Below, piece by piece: positions 53,647-62,903 of a DNA stretch of 64,000 nt. Position 1 is the first letter of the stretch; each line of letters begins with the position of its first letter. Source of the stretch: Erwinia sp. SLM-02 (GTDB taxonomy: Bacteria; Pseudomonadota; Gammaproteobacteria; Enterobacterales; Enterobacteriaceae). The stretch spans positions 1-64,000 of the forward strand of contig NZ_JAQISN010000006.1 in NCBI RefSeq assembly GCF_037450285.1. Direction: 5' to 3'. The notes beneath the pieces are model-generated. The model saw only the letters and a program-made list of their open reading frames with translations, had not been told where the DNA came from and made no database searches. The position numbers were made by a program, and so were the translations under genes.

Positions 53647-54924
53647 TTAGTGATTCCGCTGTGGCAGGTGAGGCTCCAGCAAATGGAGCAGGCGCTGGAG
53701 TGCGCCCTGATTCTGGTGCAGAACATCAACCGCATGGCGACCGTAATAGAGGCGATAGTCCTCGTCGGTCAGCAGCGTGCCAATCTCTTTATCCAGCGAG
53801 TCGGCATCGGTCACGGTGATCAGGCCGTCGGCCTGCTGCAGTCGGGAGCAGATATCTTTGAAATTAAAGGTGTGTGGCCCCATCAGCACCGGAATGGCAT
53901 GAGCCGCAGGCTCCAGCGGATTATGACCACCGCGCTCCACCAGACTGCCGCCCACGAACGCCAGATCGGCAATCCCGTACAGCAACATCAGTTCGCCCAT
54001 GGTATCGCCGATCACCACCTGCGTACTGCCGGAGGGGATTTCTCCGCTGCTGCGCAGCGTATAGCTCATTCCGGCCTTCTGCGTCAGGTTACGCGCGGTA
54101 TCGAAGCGTTCCGGGTGCCGCGGCACGAGGATCAACAACAGCGTCGGGAAGCGGGCCAGCAGCTTGCGGTGCGCATCCAGAATAATACTCTCTTCACCTT
54201 CATGGGTGCTGGTCGCTATCCATACCGGACGATGCGGCGCCCACTGGCGGCGCAGCGTAATGGCGCGCGCTGCCAGCTCAGGAGTGACGGAGATATCGAA
54301 CTTGAGGCTGCCGGTTACCGCCAGGTGCGAACGTTTCAGCCCGAGGGCAACGAAGCGTTCGCCGTCTTCCTGGTTCTGTGCCGCAATCAGGGTAATTTGC
54401 TGCAGCAGGCGCTTCATAAACTTGGCGATTTTTTGATAGCCTTTCGCCGAACGTTCGGACAGGCGGGCATTGGCGATCACCAGGGGAATTTTACGCGCGT
54501 GCAGCAGGGAGATCATATTCGGCCAGAGTTCGGTTTCCATGATGATAACCAGTCGGGGATTGACGGTATCCAGGAAGCGATTCATCGCGCCGGGTAAATC
54601 ATAGGGCAGGTAAACATGATGAACGTCTTTGCCAAACGCTGAGCTGGCGCGTTCAGACCCCGTAGGCGTCATAGTCGTTACCACAATCGGCAGATCGGGA
54701 TAGCGATGGCGCAGCGCACGAACCAGGGGTATGGCGGCCAGGGTTTCACCGACGGAAACCGAATGCAGCAGGATCCCATCAGGTTTTACTTTACCTTTGC
54801 AGAAACCATAGCGTTCAGCCCATCGCAGGCGATAGGCAGGCGCTTTCCGGCCGCGTAACCAGAGACGGAGCCAGATGAAGGGCTGAATGAGATACAGTAA
54901 AACGGTATAAATGGTAATCATCAC
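53647..54924 (-). CDS. waaA: Kdo transferase WaaA (KdtA)
   Basis: 425 residues, as in E. coli, family GT30. An N-terminal membrane anchor (IYTVLLYLIQPFIWLRLWL) is followed by the donor-binding region near VSVGETLAAIPLVRAL, and ERGGHNPLEPAAHAIPVLMGP at about 325-345 in the C-terminal domain. It transfers two Kdo residues from CMP-Kdo to lipid IVA at the inner membrane's cytoplasmic face. Usually essential. Confidence 0.98.
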   Translation of the reverse strand: MMITIYTVLLYLIQPFIWLRLWLRGRKAPAYRLRWAERYGFCKGKVKPDGILLHSVSVGETLAAIPLVRALRHRYPDLPIVVTTMTPTGSERASSAFGKDVHHVYLPYDLPGAMNRFLDTVNPRLVIIMETELWPNMISLLHARKIPLVIANARLSERSAKGYQKIAKFMKRLLQQITLIAAQNQEDGERFVALGLKRSHLAVTGSLKFDISVTPELAARAITLRRQWAPHRPVWIATSTHEGEESIILDAHRKLLARFPTLLLILVPRHPERFDTARNLTQKAGMSYTLRSSGEIPSGSTQVVIGDTMGELMLLYGIADLAFVGGSLVERGGHNPLEPAAHAIPVLMGPHTFNFKDICSRLQQADGLITVTDADSLDKEIGTLLTDEDYRLYYGRHAVDVLHQNQGALQRLLHLLEPHLPQRNH

Positions 54925-55078
54925 ATTGTTTTTTCAGGTGAAAAGAGACTTATGCCCAGAGATTGCCGAAAAAAGGAATAATAGGGCATGTTATCAGATA
55001 AGTGATGCTGTCTCACAGTACTTCATTACCGGGCCACATAAGCTGATGATCACGACAGTCAATTAACGCTGTTGGGCC

Positions 55079-56092
55079 TTAGTGGTTCACTCTCTGGAAA
55101 TGATAGAGGTAAAGCAGACGTATGTGCCACACCAGTAATTTATACCACTGAGTCAGGCCACGAGCGTTACGCATCATACGCTGGGGAGTGCGGGTCCGCA
55201 GGAGATCGTGGATCATTGTGCGGCGGGCATCGGCATCTGGCTCGCGGCGGATAGCATGGCAGACGCTGAGTGCCTCGCGCGTGATTTGCGCATGAAAAGA
55301 ACGACAGACAGGTACCTGGTGCTGATAGCGGTGATTAATGTCGTCCAGCAGAGCACAAATCCGCAGGTAATGGCGTTGATACCGGACATTTTGCCTACCG
55401 TGACGTTTGCGATGGCTGACGGACTCATGATGTATCCTGTAGCGATACAGCAAGGCATCGCAATAGCGAACGCTCCGCGCGTTAAACATAAATTCCGTCG
55501 TCCACGGTATATCCTGATGATGCAGGCCGGGGATAAAGCGCAGATGGCAGGATTTAATCAGCGAAAGGCGGTAAACGCCCAGCCAGACGACATGCAGATA
55601 ACGGCGTGTTTTGAGTGCCCGGTTAAGCCATTCAGTTCCTGAAAGAGAAGGGGTTGATCGTAGCCGCTCAAACGGAATTAAAGGGATGCCATCATTATCA
55701 TTAGCGTGAATACGCCGCGCATTACACTGGGCGGCATCAAGGTCGTCGGCTAATACCATTTCCATCAGTGTCTGGTACATTTGCGGTTCAAGAATATCGT
55801 CCGCGTCGGGAAAGGTGACATATTTTCCCCGTGCCTGCTGCAGGCCAGTATTCCGTGCCCGTGACACGCCGCCATTAGCCTGATGAAGCACACGCATATG
55901 CGCTACGCTGCTGGCATACTTCTCCGCAGATTCTCCGGAGCCATCGGTTGAACCATCATCGACAATGATAATCTCAAGCTGTTGGAAGGTTTGTGCCAGC
56001 AGCGATTCTATAAAAGGCTTAAAAAAAGCACCGGCATTATACAGAGGAACGATCACCGTGAGCAGTGGGGGTGGTTGCATGTAAGAGTCCAT
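55079..56092 (-). CDS. family 2 glycosyltransferase, LPS core
   Basis: 337 residues. The GT-A fold is clear: PLLTVIVPLYNAGAFFKPF, IIIVDDGSTDGS and FPDADDILEP (DxD-type). The specific sugar and linkage cannot be read from sequence. A basic, Tyr/His-rich C terminus with LLVWHIRLLYLYHF resembles a membrane-contact helix. It sits alone in orientation between waaA (150 bases away, same strand) and a divergent GT9 gene. Related short family 2 enzymes add outer-core or branching sugars. Confidence 0.85.
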   Translation of the reverse strand: MDSYMQPPPLLTVIVPLYNAGAFFKPFIESLLAQTFQQLEIIIVDDGSTDGSGESAEKYASSVAHMRVLHQANGGVSRARNTGLQQARGKYVTFPDADDILEPQMYQTLMEMVLADDLDAAQCNARRIHANDNDGIPLIPFERLRSTPSLSGTEWLNRALKTRRYLHVVWLGVYRLSLIKSCHLRFIPGLHHQDIPWTTEFMFNARSVRYCDALLYRYRIHHESVSHRKRHGRQNVRYQRHYLRICALLDDINHRYQHQVPVCRSFHAQITREALSVCHAIRREPDADARRTMIHDLLRTRTPQRMMRNARGLTQWYKLLVWHIRLLYLYHFQRVNH

Positions 56093-56133
56093 TCTCTAAG
56101 TTTTTTCTTATTTCGATAATTTTCATAGTGTTA

Positions 56134-56144
56134 GTCGGTAGTAT
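56134..56144 (+). promoter_or_regulatory. ops-like element (RfaH recruitment), candidate
   Basis: GTCGGTAGTAT matches the core ops pattern GGCGGTAGYNT at 10 of 11 positions. It lies 227 bases upstream of a core glycosyltransferase gene and on its strand. RfaH uses ops elements in long leaders of LPS, capsule and fimbrial operons. The JUMPstart flanks are not obvious. Confidence 0.45.
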
Positions 56145-56370
56145 GGCTGGCTGGGGATTCTTTTTTTGACGTTAGATGTGCTATTTAATATTACCTGCTG
56201 TCTGAGTGCTTAGCGGGTGCACTATCAGATACCGCCAGTGCGTGGTTAAAGACACGCGGTTTATGCTCTCGACGGATTGAGATGTTTTAAAAACTGGTTG
56301 AAGAGGGGCTGGGATCTACTCTTTGGCATCGGTGAAAAGATCGGGCGAGAACCGTCGTCTGAAAAATTGA

Positions 56371-57387
56371 ATGAAAAACATTTTGATTATTCGTCGTGAC
56401 AATATTGGCGATCTGGTGTGTACCACGCCGCTGATCGAAGGTGCTAAATCCGCCTGGCCCGATGCCAGCGTCTATTTACTGATCAATTCCGTTAGCCAGG
56501 ACGTGGTCAGAAACAATCCGCATATCGAAAAGACTTTTATCTACCGCAAAGCCAAGCATCGTAAGAAAAATGAGAGCAAGTTCAGCGTTTATCTCGACCG
56601 GCTTAAAATTTTTATGCGGCTGCGCCGTATCCGTTTTGATGCGGTGATTCTGGCGAACCCCAATCCCTGCGTATACAGCCTTCGGCTGGCGAAAATGGCG
56701 GGAGCGAAGCATATTATTGGCGCTGATACCGGCGACCGGGCGATTAATGTTCCTTTTCGACCTGCGGATTTCATCGGTCAGCATCAGGTAGAGCGGACGT
56801 TCAGCTATCTTTCTGCCATCACCGACCAAAAGATAACGATCCCTCCGGTGCGGATCTGGCTGAGCGAGAGCGAGCGCCAGCAGGCCGCCCAGCGTTTTGC
56901 AGACAGGCGCTCAACTGAAGGGCCGGTGCTGGCGGTGCATATCAGCAGCCGCAGTCCCAAACGCCGCTGGCCGCTGGAGCGCTATGTCGAGATTATCCAG
57001 CGCCATCTGGCGACCAGTCGCGGCAGCGCGGTGATCTTCTGGTCACCACAGGGAACGCTGGCGCCCGATGATGTCGGCGATGAGCATCGTGCCGAGCAGG
57101 TACTGGCTGCCTGCGCCAGCGAACGTGTTTCCCTCTATCCCACCGCCTCGGTGCGCGAACTGGTGGCGGCATTTGAACACTGCGACCGCCTGCTGTGCAG
57201 CGACGGAGGCCAGATGCATCTGGCCTCGGCGATGAATAAAAAGCAGGTCGTGCTGTTTGGTGATACGGACAGCCAGGTCTGGCATCCGTGGTCAGGCGAC
57301 TACCGAATAATGCAGACGCCTTCCGGTGAATGCGCCGATGTCAGCGTCGATGAGGTCTGGCATCAGCTGCAAAGCTTAGCGGATTGA
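56371..57387 (+). CDS. family 9 glycosyltransferase (heptosyltransferase-like)
   Basis: 338 residues. The N-terminal ILIIRRDNIGDLVCTTPLIEG and C-terminal CSDGGQMHLASAMNKKQVVLFG are the GT9 signatures of ADP-heptose:LPS transferases. HISSRSPKRRWPLERY is the central donor-site region. Acceptor unknown. It converges on and overlaps wabH by 12 bases. The leader of about 230-280 bases with an ops-like element suggests separate control. Confidence 0.88.
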   Translation: MKNILIIRRDNIGDLVCTTPLIEGAKSAWPDASVYLLINSVSQDVVRNNPHIEKTFIYRKAKHRKKNESKFSVYLDRLKIFMRLRRIRFDAVILANPNPCVYSLRLAKMAGAKHIIGADTGDRAINVPFRPADFIGQHQVERTFSYLSAITDQKITIPPVRIWLSESERQQAAQRFADRRSTEGPVLAVHISSRSPKRRWPLERYVEIIQRHLATSRGSAVIFWSPQGTLAPDDVGDEHRAEQVLAACASERVSLYPTASVRELVAAFEHCDRLLCSDGGQMHLASAMNKKQVVLFGDTDSQVWHPWSGDYRIMQTPSGECADVSVDEVWHQLQSLAD

Positions 57388-58485
57388 TTTCGCCTGAAGC
57401 GCCAGATACTGCCGGCAAACGGGTTCCAAATCATATTCGCTGAGTTTCTGGCTATCGATTAACGGTGGCGACTGCCAGGTCGCCGCTATCTTCCCGGCCA
57501 GTGAATCGGTATTCAGCTCGGCCAGCGCGTCGCTCATTCCCATACGTTCGAGAATTTCGGCTGGCCCGCCGGGGCAGCGCGTACTGACCACCGGGGTGCC
57601 GCACAGCAGGGCTTCCACCAGCACGTTGCCGAAACCTTCACTGTCCGAACTTAGCACCAGCATCCTGGCATGTTTAATCAACGGGTAAGGGTTAGCCTGG
57701 AAACCGGCGAAAACCACCCGGTCATCAATACCCAGCCGAACGGCCAGATCCTTCGTTTTGGCGATTTGGTCTTCGTTGCCGGTTCCTGCCAGGACCAGTT
57801 TGGCCGGAATGCCCGATGCCGCGAAGGCCTCCAGCAGGCGGTCGTGCCGCTTGTGCGGGTGAAAACGCCCGACGTGAACAATGTAAGGCACACCCGCGAC
57901 GGATAATGGCTCCGCGGCCTGCTTTAAAATACCTTCAATATCAAAAGGATTATTAATTACCGCCAGACGGGAAGGCGAAATCGCCAGCTTTTGGGTCATG
58001 TCTTCTCCCACCGCACGGGATACCGCAACGATGTTTTTTCCCTGATAAATCCGGGCGATTTTACGCAGCTTCAGCCAGCGGCTGAACCCGCTGCGGTGCC
58101 CAAGATACGAGGTGGAGAGAATACCGTGGATGCAGTACCACAGCTTCTGCGGCGGAATGGTTTTGCAGCGCGCGACAATGCGATCGGTTTTATGCAGATT
58201 GGAGAAGATGAGATCGTAGCTGCCGTGATGCGATTCGCTTACCGCGATGGCATCATCCAGCGCGGCGGCGCGGCGCGACAGCTCGGTGAGCTTACGCCAC
58301 GGCGCGCTGCTCGGACTTTCCACGACCTGATAATCGATCCCGTCCGGGATAGCGTAATTACACACGTTGCGCAGTGAAAACAGGCTGACATCATGGCCCA
58401 TCTTCTGCATTCCTTCGCACAGCGTCAGCACCACTTTCTCGGCGCCGCCGCCCGGCAGGCCGTCAATAATCATCAAAATACGCAT
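57376..58485 (-). CDS. wabH: LPS core glycosyltransferase WabH-like (family 4)
   Basis: 369 residues. N-terminal MRILMIIDGLPGGGAEKVVLTL is typical of Klebsiella WabH, and the donor motif SDSEGFGNVLVEALLCGTPVV (near 270-290) has the conserved E-x7-E of GT4. In Klebsiella WabH adds GlcNAc to the GalA residue placed by WabG. The gene lies 3 bases after wabG in the operon waaQ-wabG-wabH. The symbol rests on similarity I recognise, not on an alignment. Confidence 0.8.
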   Translation of the reverse strand: MRILMIIDGLPGGGAEKVVLTLCEGMQKMGHDVSLFSLRNVCNYAIPDGIDYQVVESPSSAPWRKLTELSRRAAALDDAIAVSESHHGSYDLIFSNLHKTDRIVARCKTIPPQKLWYCIHGILSTSYLGHRSGFSRWLKLRKIARIYQGKNIVAVSRAVGEDMTQKLAISPSRLAVINNPFDIEGILKQAAEPLSVAGVPYIVHVGRFHPHKRHDRLLEAFAASGIPAKLVLAGTGNEDQIAKTKDLAVRLGIDDRVVFAGFQANPYPLIKHARMLVLSSDSEGFGNVLVEALLCGTPVVSTRCPGGPAEILERMGMSDALAELNTDSLAGKIAATWQSPPLIDSQKLSEYDLEPVCRQYLALQAKSIR

Positions 58486-58488
58486 CGG

Positions 58489-59616
58489 TTAGTCCAGAAT
58501 CTGTTGATAAAGCGATATCAGCTGCTGCGACAGCCGCAGCGGGGTGGAAGCCATAACCTGTTCGCGCGCCGCCAGTGCCATATTGCTGTCGGTCGCCTGT
58601 TCAGGAAGCGCCATGACCGCATCGCGCAGTGCCGGAACATCCAGCGCGTCACACACGAAGCCATTACGGCCCGGCTGAATAAACTCTGCGCCACCGCAGG
58701 TGGTCGAGGTGATGACCGGCAGGCCGCAGGCCATGGCTTCGAGAATAACATTGGGGAACGGATCGTACAGCGTGGGCAGCAGCAGCCCATCGGCGGCCTG
58801 ATACCACGGCAGCGTATCCGACTGCATCCCCACGAAGCGGATCCGATCGGCGCAGCCCAGCTCTGTAGCCAGTGCCCGATACTGTTTTTCCGCTTTATCT
58901 TTGCCGACCACCAGCAGATAACGATCGGTGTTGGCTACGGCACGTATTGCCGCTGCCAGCCCTTTACGTTCGAAGCCGGAACCGACATAAATCAGCACGC
59001 TGGCGTTAAGCGGGAGCGAAATTTTTTGCCGGATAGCCGCGCGCGTCGTGCTGTCTGCCGGTACGAACTGGGCAGTATTAATCGCGTTATAGATAACGTG
59101 AATTTTGTTACTGGCAACGCCAAACCGCTGAATGATCTCCTGCTTGACCATCTCCGCATTGCAGATAACGGCTTTCAGTTCCGGGGCTTCATACATCGCT
59201 TTTTCCGCCGCCATCACGTAACGATGATAGCGATTCGCCAGCAGCAGTTTATGCCGCCAGCCCGGCATCAGTTGACCACGCAGCTCAAGCCAGCGCTGGT
59301 GAACACCGTCCCCGGCGCGATAGATATCGCATCCGGCAATACGCTCGTGGCTTTGAACGATATCGAAGTTTTCACGCTGCCATAGCGCCCGCGCGGCGTC
59401 GGCAAAACCACGCTCGCGGCTGATGCGGCCCCATTTTGTCGGGTTGCAGATATGCAGATGCCAGTTGGGCTGGCGCTGTCCCTGCCATTCGCGGGTAATC
59501 ACATTCAAATCAAGCGACTGCTGGTCCAGCGCTTCCAGCGCGCGTGAGATGAAACGTTCGGCACCCCCATCGGGGCGGTATTTTTGCCGTACGATAGCCA
59601 GTCTGATGGGCTTCAT
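58489..59616 (-). CDS. wabG: LPS core galacturonosyltransferase WabG (family 4)
   Basis: 375 residues. LAIVRQKYRPDGGAERFISRALEAL begins the acceptor domain, and LYDPFPNVILEAMACGLPVI (near 290-310) is the GT4 donor motif. It is closest to Klebsiella WabG and related to E. coli WaaG. WabG transfers GalA to L,D-heptose II, the first outer-core step. Its start overlaps the waaQ stop by 4 bases. Confidence 0.87.
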   Translation of the reverse strand: MKPIRLAIVRQKYRPDGGAERFISRALEALDQQSLDLNVITREWQGQRQPNWHLHICNPTKWGRISRERGFADAARALWQRENFDIVQSHERIAGCDIYRAGDGVHQRWLELRGQLMPGWRHKLLLANRYHRYVMAAEKAMYEAPELKAVICNAEMVKQEIIQRFGVASNKIHVIYNAINTAQFVPADSTTRAAIRQKISLPLNASVLIYVGSGFERKGLAAAIRAVANTDRYLLVVGKDKAEKQYRALATELGCADRIRFVGMQSDTLPWYQAADGLLLPTLYDPFPNVILEAMACGLPVITSTTCGGAEFIQPGRNGFVCDALDVPALRDAVMALPEQATDSNMALAAREQVMASTPLRLSQQLISLYQQILD

Positions 59617-60683
59617 GCTAAGAGCCTCCGTGCTGCGGCCAGTACATCGTCAACGGGAATGGCATCCAGATAACGTTCGCTGGTCTTCGTATCAACACTG
59701 TCCGGATCCGGCAGGGGGGCGTAGTCGCCTGCCCAGATGATCTCGCCCTTCACCTGCCACGGCCGCCAGAACACCAGTTTGGAGGGGCCAAACAGCGCGA
59801 CCGTCGGCGTTTGCAGGGCCGCGGCCATATGCATTGGAACGGAATCCACGCCGATAAACAGCTGCGCACCGTCAATCAGTGCGGCAAGCTGAGTCAGCGT
59901 CAGCTTCCCGGCCAAAGAGACAACCCCCTCACGTGAGGCCAGGCGGGCGATAATCCCCTCCACCATGGCTATCTCTTTCCCGTCCGGGCCAGAGGTCATG
60001 ACCACTTTTCGCCCGTCATCGAGCAGCCCCTGAAGCGTGGCGGCAAACTTCTCTTCGCTCCAGCATTTGAAGAACCAGCGGGAGGTCGGCTGCACAACGA
60101 CATAATCTTCCGAACCGGCCAGATCCCGAACGATCTGACGATCCTCAGCGGAGTAGTGCATGGCGACGTTGTCCTGCCGCTCCGGGAGCCGTAAAGGCGC
60201 CAGCAGCGACAGGTTCTGCTCCACGGTATGCAGCGAATTATGGTCTGCCGTGGAAACCAACTGCGTATGGCACCGACGCCACAGCCTTCCCTGACGCTTA
60301 GGGAAATCAAACCCCAGCCGCACACGTGCGCCGGTGAAGCGGGTAATGATGGCACTGCGCCACTGGTCTGCCAGATTCAGTACCATATCGTAATGCCGTT
60401 TTCTCAGCGTGCTCATCAGCCGCCATTCCTGACTAATCTGGAAGCGTACACCCTGTTTTTTCCAGCTGCGGTCGATGGCATAAATCCGGTGAATATCCGG
60501 ATGACAGCTGAGCATGGTGCGGGTTTCCTCAAAAAGCAGCACATCAATCTGAGCATCAGGAAAGGCAGCTTTTAACGAGTGAATAACCGGCGTAGTCAGC
60601 AACATATCGCCATGGTGGCGAAACTTGATCACCAGGATACGTGATACCGGGTGAGGGATGTGGGACAGATCCAGAGATTCCAT
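59613..60683 (-). CDS. waaQ: LPS heptosyltransferase III WaaQ
   Basis: 356 residues, family GT9. ILVIKFRHHGDMLLTTPVIHSL and FIGVDSVPMHMAAALQTPTVALFGPS (near 270-295) are the family signatures. VVQPTSRWFFKCWSEEKFA is the central motif of WaaQ. It adds the branching heptose III to heptose II. First gene of the waaQ-wabG-wabH operon, divergent from the wabN-like gene. Confidence 0.92.
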   Translation of the reverse strand: MESLDLSHIPHPVSRILVIKFRHHGDMLLTTPVIHSLKAAFPDAQIDVLLFEETRTMLSCHPDIHRIYAIDRSWKKQGVRFQISQEWRLMSTLRKRHYDMVLNLADQWRSAIITRFTGARVRLGFDFPKRQGRLWRRCHTQLVSTADHNSLHTVEQNLSLLAPLRLPERQDNVAMHYSAEDRQIVRDLAGSEDYVVVQPTSRWFFKCWSEEKFAATLQGLLDDGRKVVMTSGPDGKEIAMVEGIIARLASREGVVSLAGKLTLTQLAALIDGAQLFIGVDSVPMHMAAALQTPTVALFGPSKLVFWRPWQVKGEIIWAGDYAPLPDPDSVDTKTSERYLDAIPVDDVLAAARRLLA

Positions 60684-60844
60684 GCTTTATCGCTGTTCAA
60701 TAAACCAGTTGTTGATTCTAAAGCAGTCACCCTGGCGTGGCTAGCCTCGCCGCCCGGTATCGCCGGGGTGAAAGGAATTACCTTTGCGCTTTGCTGGCCC
60801 GCTACGTAACATAGCCGCAGGTAATTGTGCTGACAGGAAAGAAT

Positions 60845-61801
60845 ATGGGTAAGCCCGCGTTTATCATCACCATCGATACCGAAGGCGATAATCTTTGGCA
60901 AAATCACGATCGGATCGTCACCGAAAACACCCGGTTTTTGCCCCGTTTCCAGCAGCTTTGTGAAAAGTACGCTTTTAAGCCGACCTGGCTGACGAATTAT
61001 GAAATGGCGGTCGATCCGGCCTACGTCGAGTTTGCTCGCGACGTGATTGCCCGTGATACCGGGGAAATCGGCATGCATCTGCACGCGTGGAATAATCCAC
61101 CGATACAGGACCTGACCGGTGACGACTGGCGGCACAAACCCTATCTGATTGAATACCCTGACGCGGTCATTCGCGAGAAAGTCAGCTATATCACCCGGCT
61201 GCTGGAAGACACTCTGCAGACGAAAATGCGCAGCCACCGCGCCGGGCGCTGGGCGTTTAATGAATTTTATGCCGGTTTACTGATTGAGCTGGGCTATCAG
61301 GTCGACTGTTCTGTTACGCCACGCGTGAACTGGCAGTTCTCGCCGGGCGCGCCGCAGGGCAACGGCGGTACTAATTATCAGCACTTTCCCGATCGCGCCT
61401 ATTTTATCGATCCGCAGGATATCTCCCGGGCGGGCGATTCGCCGCTGCTGGAAGTGCCAATGAGCATTCAGTACAAGCACTCGGCGCTGATGAACGGGGT
61501 TAAGCAGGGCTGGGATCGGCTGCGTGGAAAGCAGCGCAGTCCGTCGGTCCACTGGCTGCGGCCAGGGCGCGGTAACCTACAGCAAATGATCGGCGTGGCG
61601 GAAAAAACGCTGGCCGAGGGCAGCGACTATGTGGAGTTCATGCTGCACTCGTCGGAGTTTATGCCCGGCGGCAGCCCGACGTTCAAAACCGCAGCGGATA
61701 TCGATGCGCTGTACGACGATCTGGAACAGCTGTTCAGCTGGCTGCAGTCGCGTACGACGGGATTAACCTTATCAGAATATTACCAGAGTAAAGTGGGTTG
61801 A
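60845..61801 (+). CDS. wabN: polysaccharide deacetylase, WabN-like
   Basis: 318 residues from ATG 60845 (AGGAAAGAAT upstream; a GTG six codons earlier is weaker). The NodB-type fold is visible: the TIDTEGD metal and catalytic Asp pair, GMHLHAWNNP with metal-binding His residues, and a SHRAGRWAF stretch. Klebsiella WabN removes acetyl from GlcNAc in the core, so that GlcN is exposed. In Klebsiella wabN follows wabH; here it is divergent from waaQ. One base separates its stop from the next gene. Confidence 0.82.
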   Translation: MGKPAFIITIDTEGDNLWQNHDRIVTENTRFLPRFQQLCEKYAFKPTWLTNYEMAVDPAYVEFARDVIARDTGEIGMHLHAWNNPPIQDLTGDDWRHKPYLIEYPDAVIREKVSYITRLLEDTLQTKMRSHRAGRWAFNEFYAGLLIELGYQVDCSVTPRVNWQFSPGAPQGNGGTNYQHFPDRAYFIDPQDISRAGDSPLLEVPMSIQYKHSALMNGVKQGWDRLRGKQRSPSVHWLRPGRGNLQQMIGVAEKTLAEGSDYVEFMLHSSEFMPGGSPTFKTAADIDALYDDLEQLFSWLQSRTTGLTLSEYYQSKVG

Positions 61802-61802
61802 G

Positions 61803-62897
61803 ATGTCGAAGAAATGGAAGATTAAGCTCGCGAACTTTTTCCTTGACCGCTATACCGCCAGATACGGTCGTCTGCAGGATAAATCCACTTTCAACAGTGG
61901 GATTCATTTCGACAATATCGTTATCTATTCGACAACGGCACTCGGCGATTTTATGTTCAATACGCCCGTTATCCGCGCCGTACGCGAACGCTATCCGCAT
62001 GCGCATATCACGCTGGTTGTGCATGAGAAAAACAGAGAGCTGGTGGAAGGCGGTCGCGACTATAACCGCGTTGTTTACTGGAACAGCAAAATCAAAACGC
62101 TGGGCCCACTGCTGAAATCATTACGGGAGCATCAGCCCGATCTGGCTCTGATCATGCATTCACATCTGCCCTATGATGTGATTAGCGCAGTGATGTCCGG
62201 CGCGAAATACATTATTCGCGATAACTACAGCTCTGGCATCAGCGGGCTGGAGAAATGGCTGACCAACTATGTCTTCCATTACTACGGACACTTTGTTCGT
62301 CGCAAGCTTGAGCTGGTTTCTATTCTGGGCTGCCGCAGTGACGATCCCACCATGGAAATCCCCGCACCCTTCGAGCGGGCGGTGAAAAATCCTGACCAGT
62401 TAACCATTGGTTTCCAACTGGGCGCATCAACCGAATCGCGCTGCTGGCCCGTTTCTCACTATGTCAGCCTGGCCGAAATGCTGGTGGCTGCCCGGCCGGG
62501 TGTGAAGATTGTGCTGATCGGGGGCGGGACGGACAAAGAAAGAGCGCAGCGCTTTCTGCAAAGCGTGAGTGCGGCCACCCTGGAACAGGTTGACGACCGG
62601 ATTGGTAAAACCGGGTTACAGCAGATGATTACGCTGCTGGATGGCTTCGATCTGCTGGTGACCGGTGATACGGGGCCGCTGCACGTGGCGATTGCACTCA
62701 AGGTAAAAACAATCAGTCTTTTTGTCACTGCCGATCCGCGCTCTACCGGACCCATTCAGGATCTGGAACTGCATCGCGTTATTCATCTTTCCCGCACCGG
62801 CTATACGATGCCGCTGGAAGCAGAAAGCCCGATGGGGGTGATTCAGCCGCAGCGGGTCTATGATGAGGTTGTGGAACATCTGCAGCTGGTTCGGTAA
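61803..62897 (+). CDS. family 9 glycosyltransferase, LPS core
   Basis: 364 residues. IVIYSTTALGDFMFNTPVIRAV and TGDTGPLHVAIALKVKTISLF are the GT9 signatures, and QLGASTESRCWPVSHYV the donor-site region. It probably adds a heptose or other sugar in the core; the exact role cannot be read. It is cotranscribed with the deacetylase gene (one base apart) and converges on the next glycosyltransferase with a 6-base gap. Confidence 0.87.
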   Translation: MSKKWKIKLANFFLDRYTARYGRLQDKSTFNSGIHFDNIVIYSTTALGDFMFNTPVIRAVRERYPHAHITLVVHEKNRELVEGGRDYNRVVYWNSKIKTLGPLLKSLREHQPDLALIMHSHLPYDVISAVMSGAKYIIRDNYSSGISGLEKWLTNYVFHYYGHFVRRKLELVSILGCRSDDPTMEIPAPFERAVKNPDQLTIGFQLGASTESRCWPVSHYVSLAEMLVAARPGVKIVLIGGGTDKERAQRFLQSVSAATLEQVDDRIGKTGLQQMITLLDGFDLLVTGDTGPLHVAIALKVKTISLFVTADPRSTGPIQDLELHRVIHLSRTGYTMPLEAESPMGVIQPQRVYDEVVEHLQLVR

Positions 62898-62903
62898 TCG
62901 TTG

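Noticed and set aside
52894..54597. A 567-codon open frame antisense to waaE and waaA
   Set aside because: Both genes on the other strand are clear full-length family members. The antisense frame crosses their boundary, shows no recognisable domain, and is the kind of shadow frame expected in GC-rich codon-biased genes.
60684..60844. JUMPstart/ops element upstream of waaQ
   Set aside because: The best match on the waaQ strand (GTTACGTAGCGG) agrees with the ops pattern at only about half of its positions.
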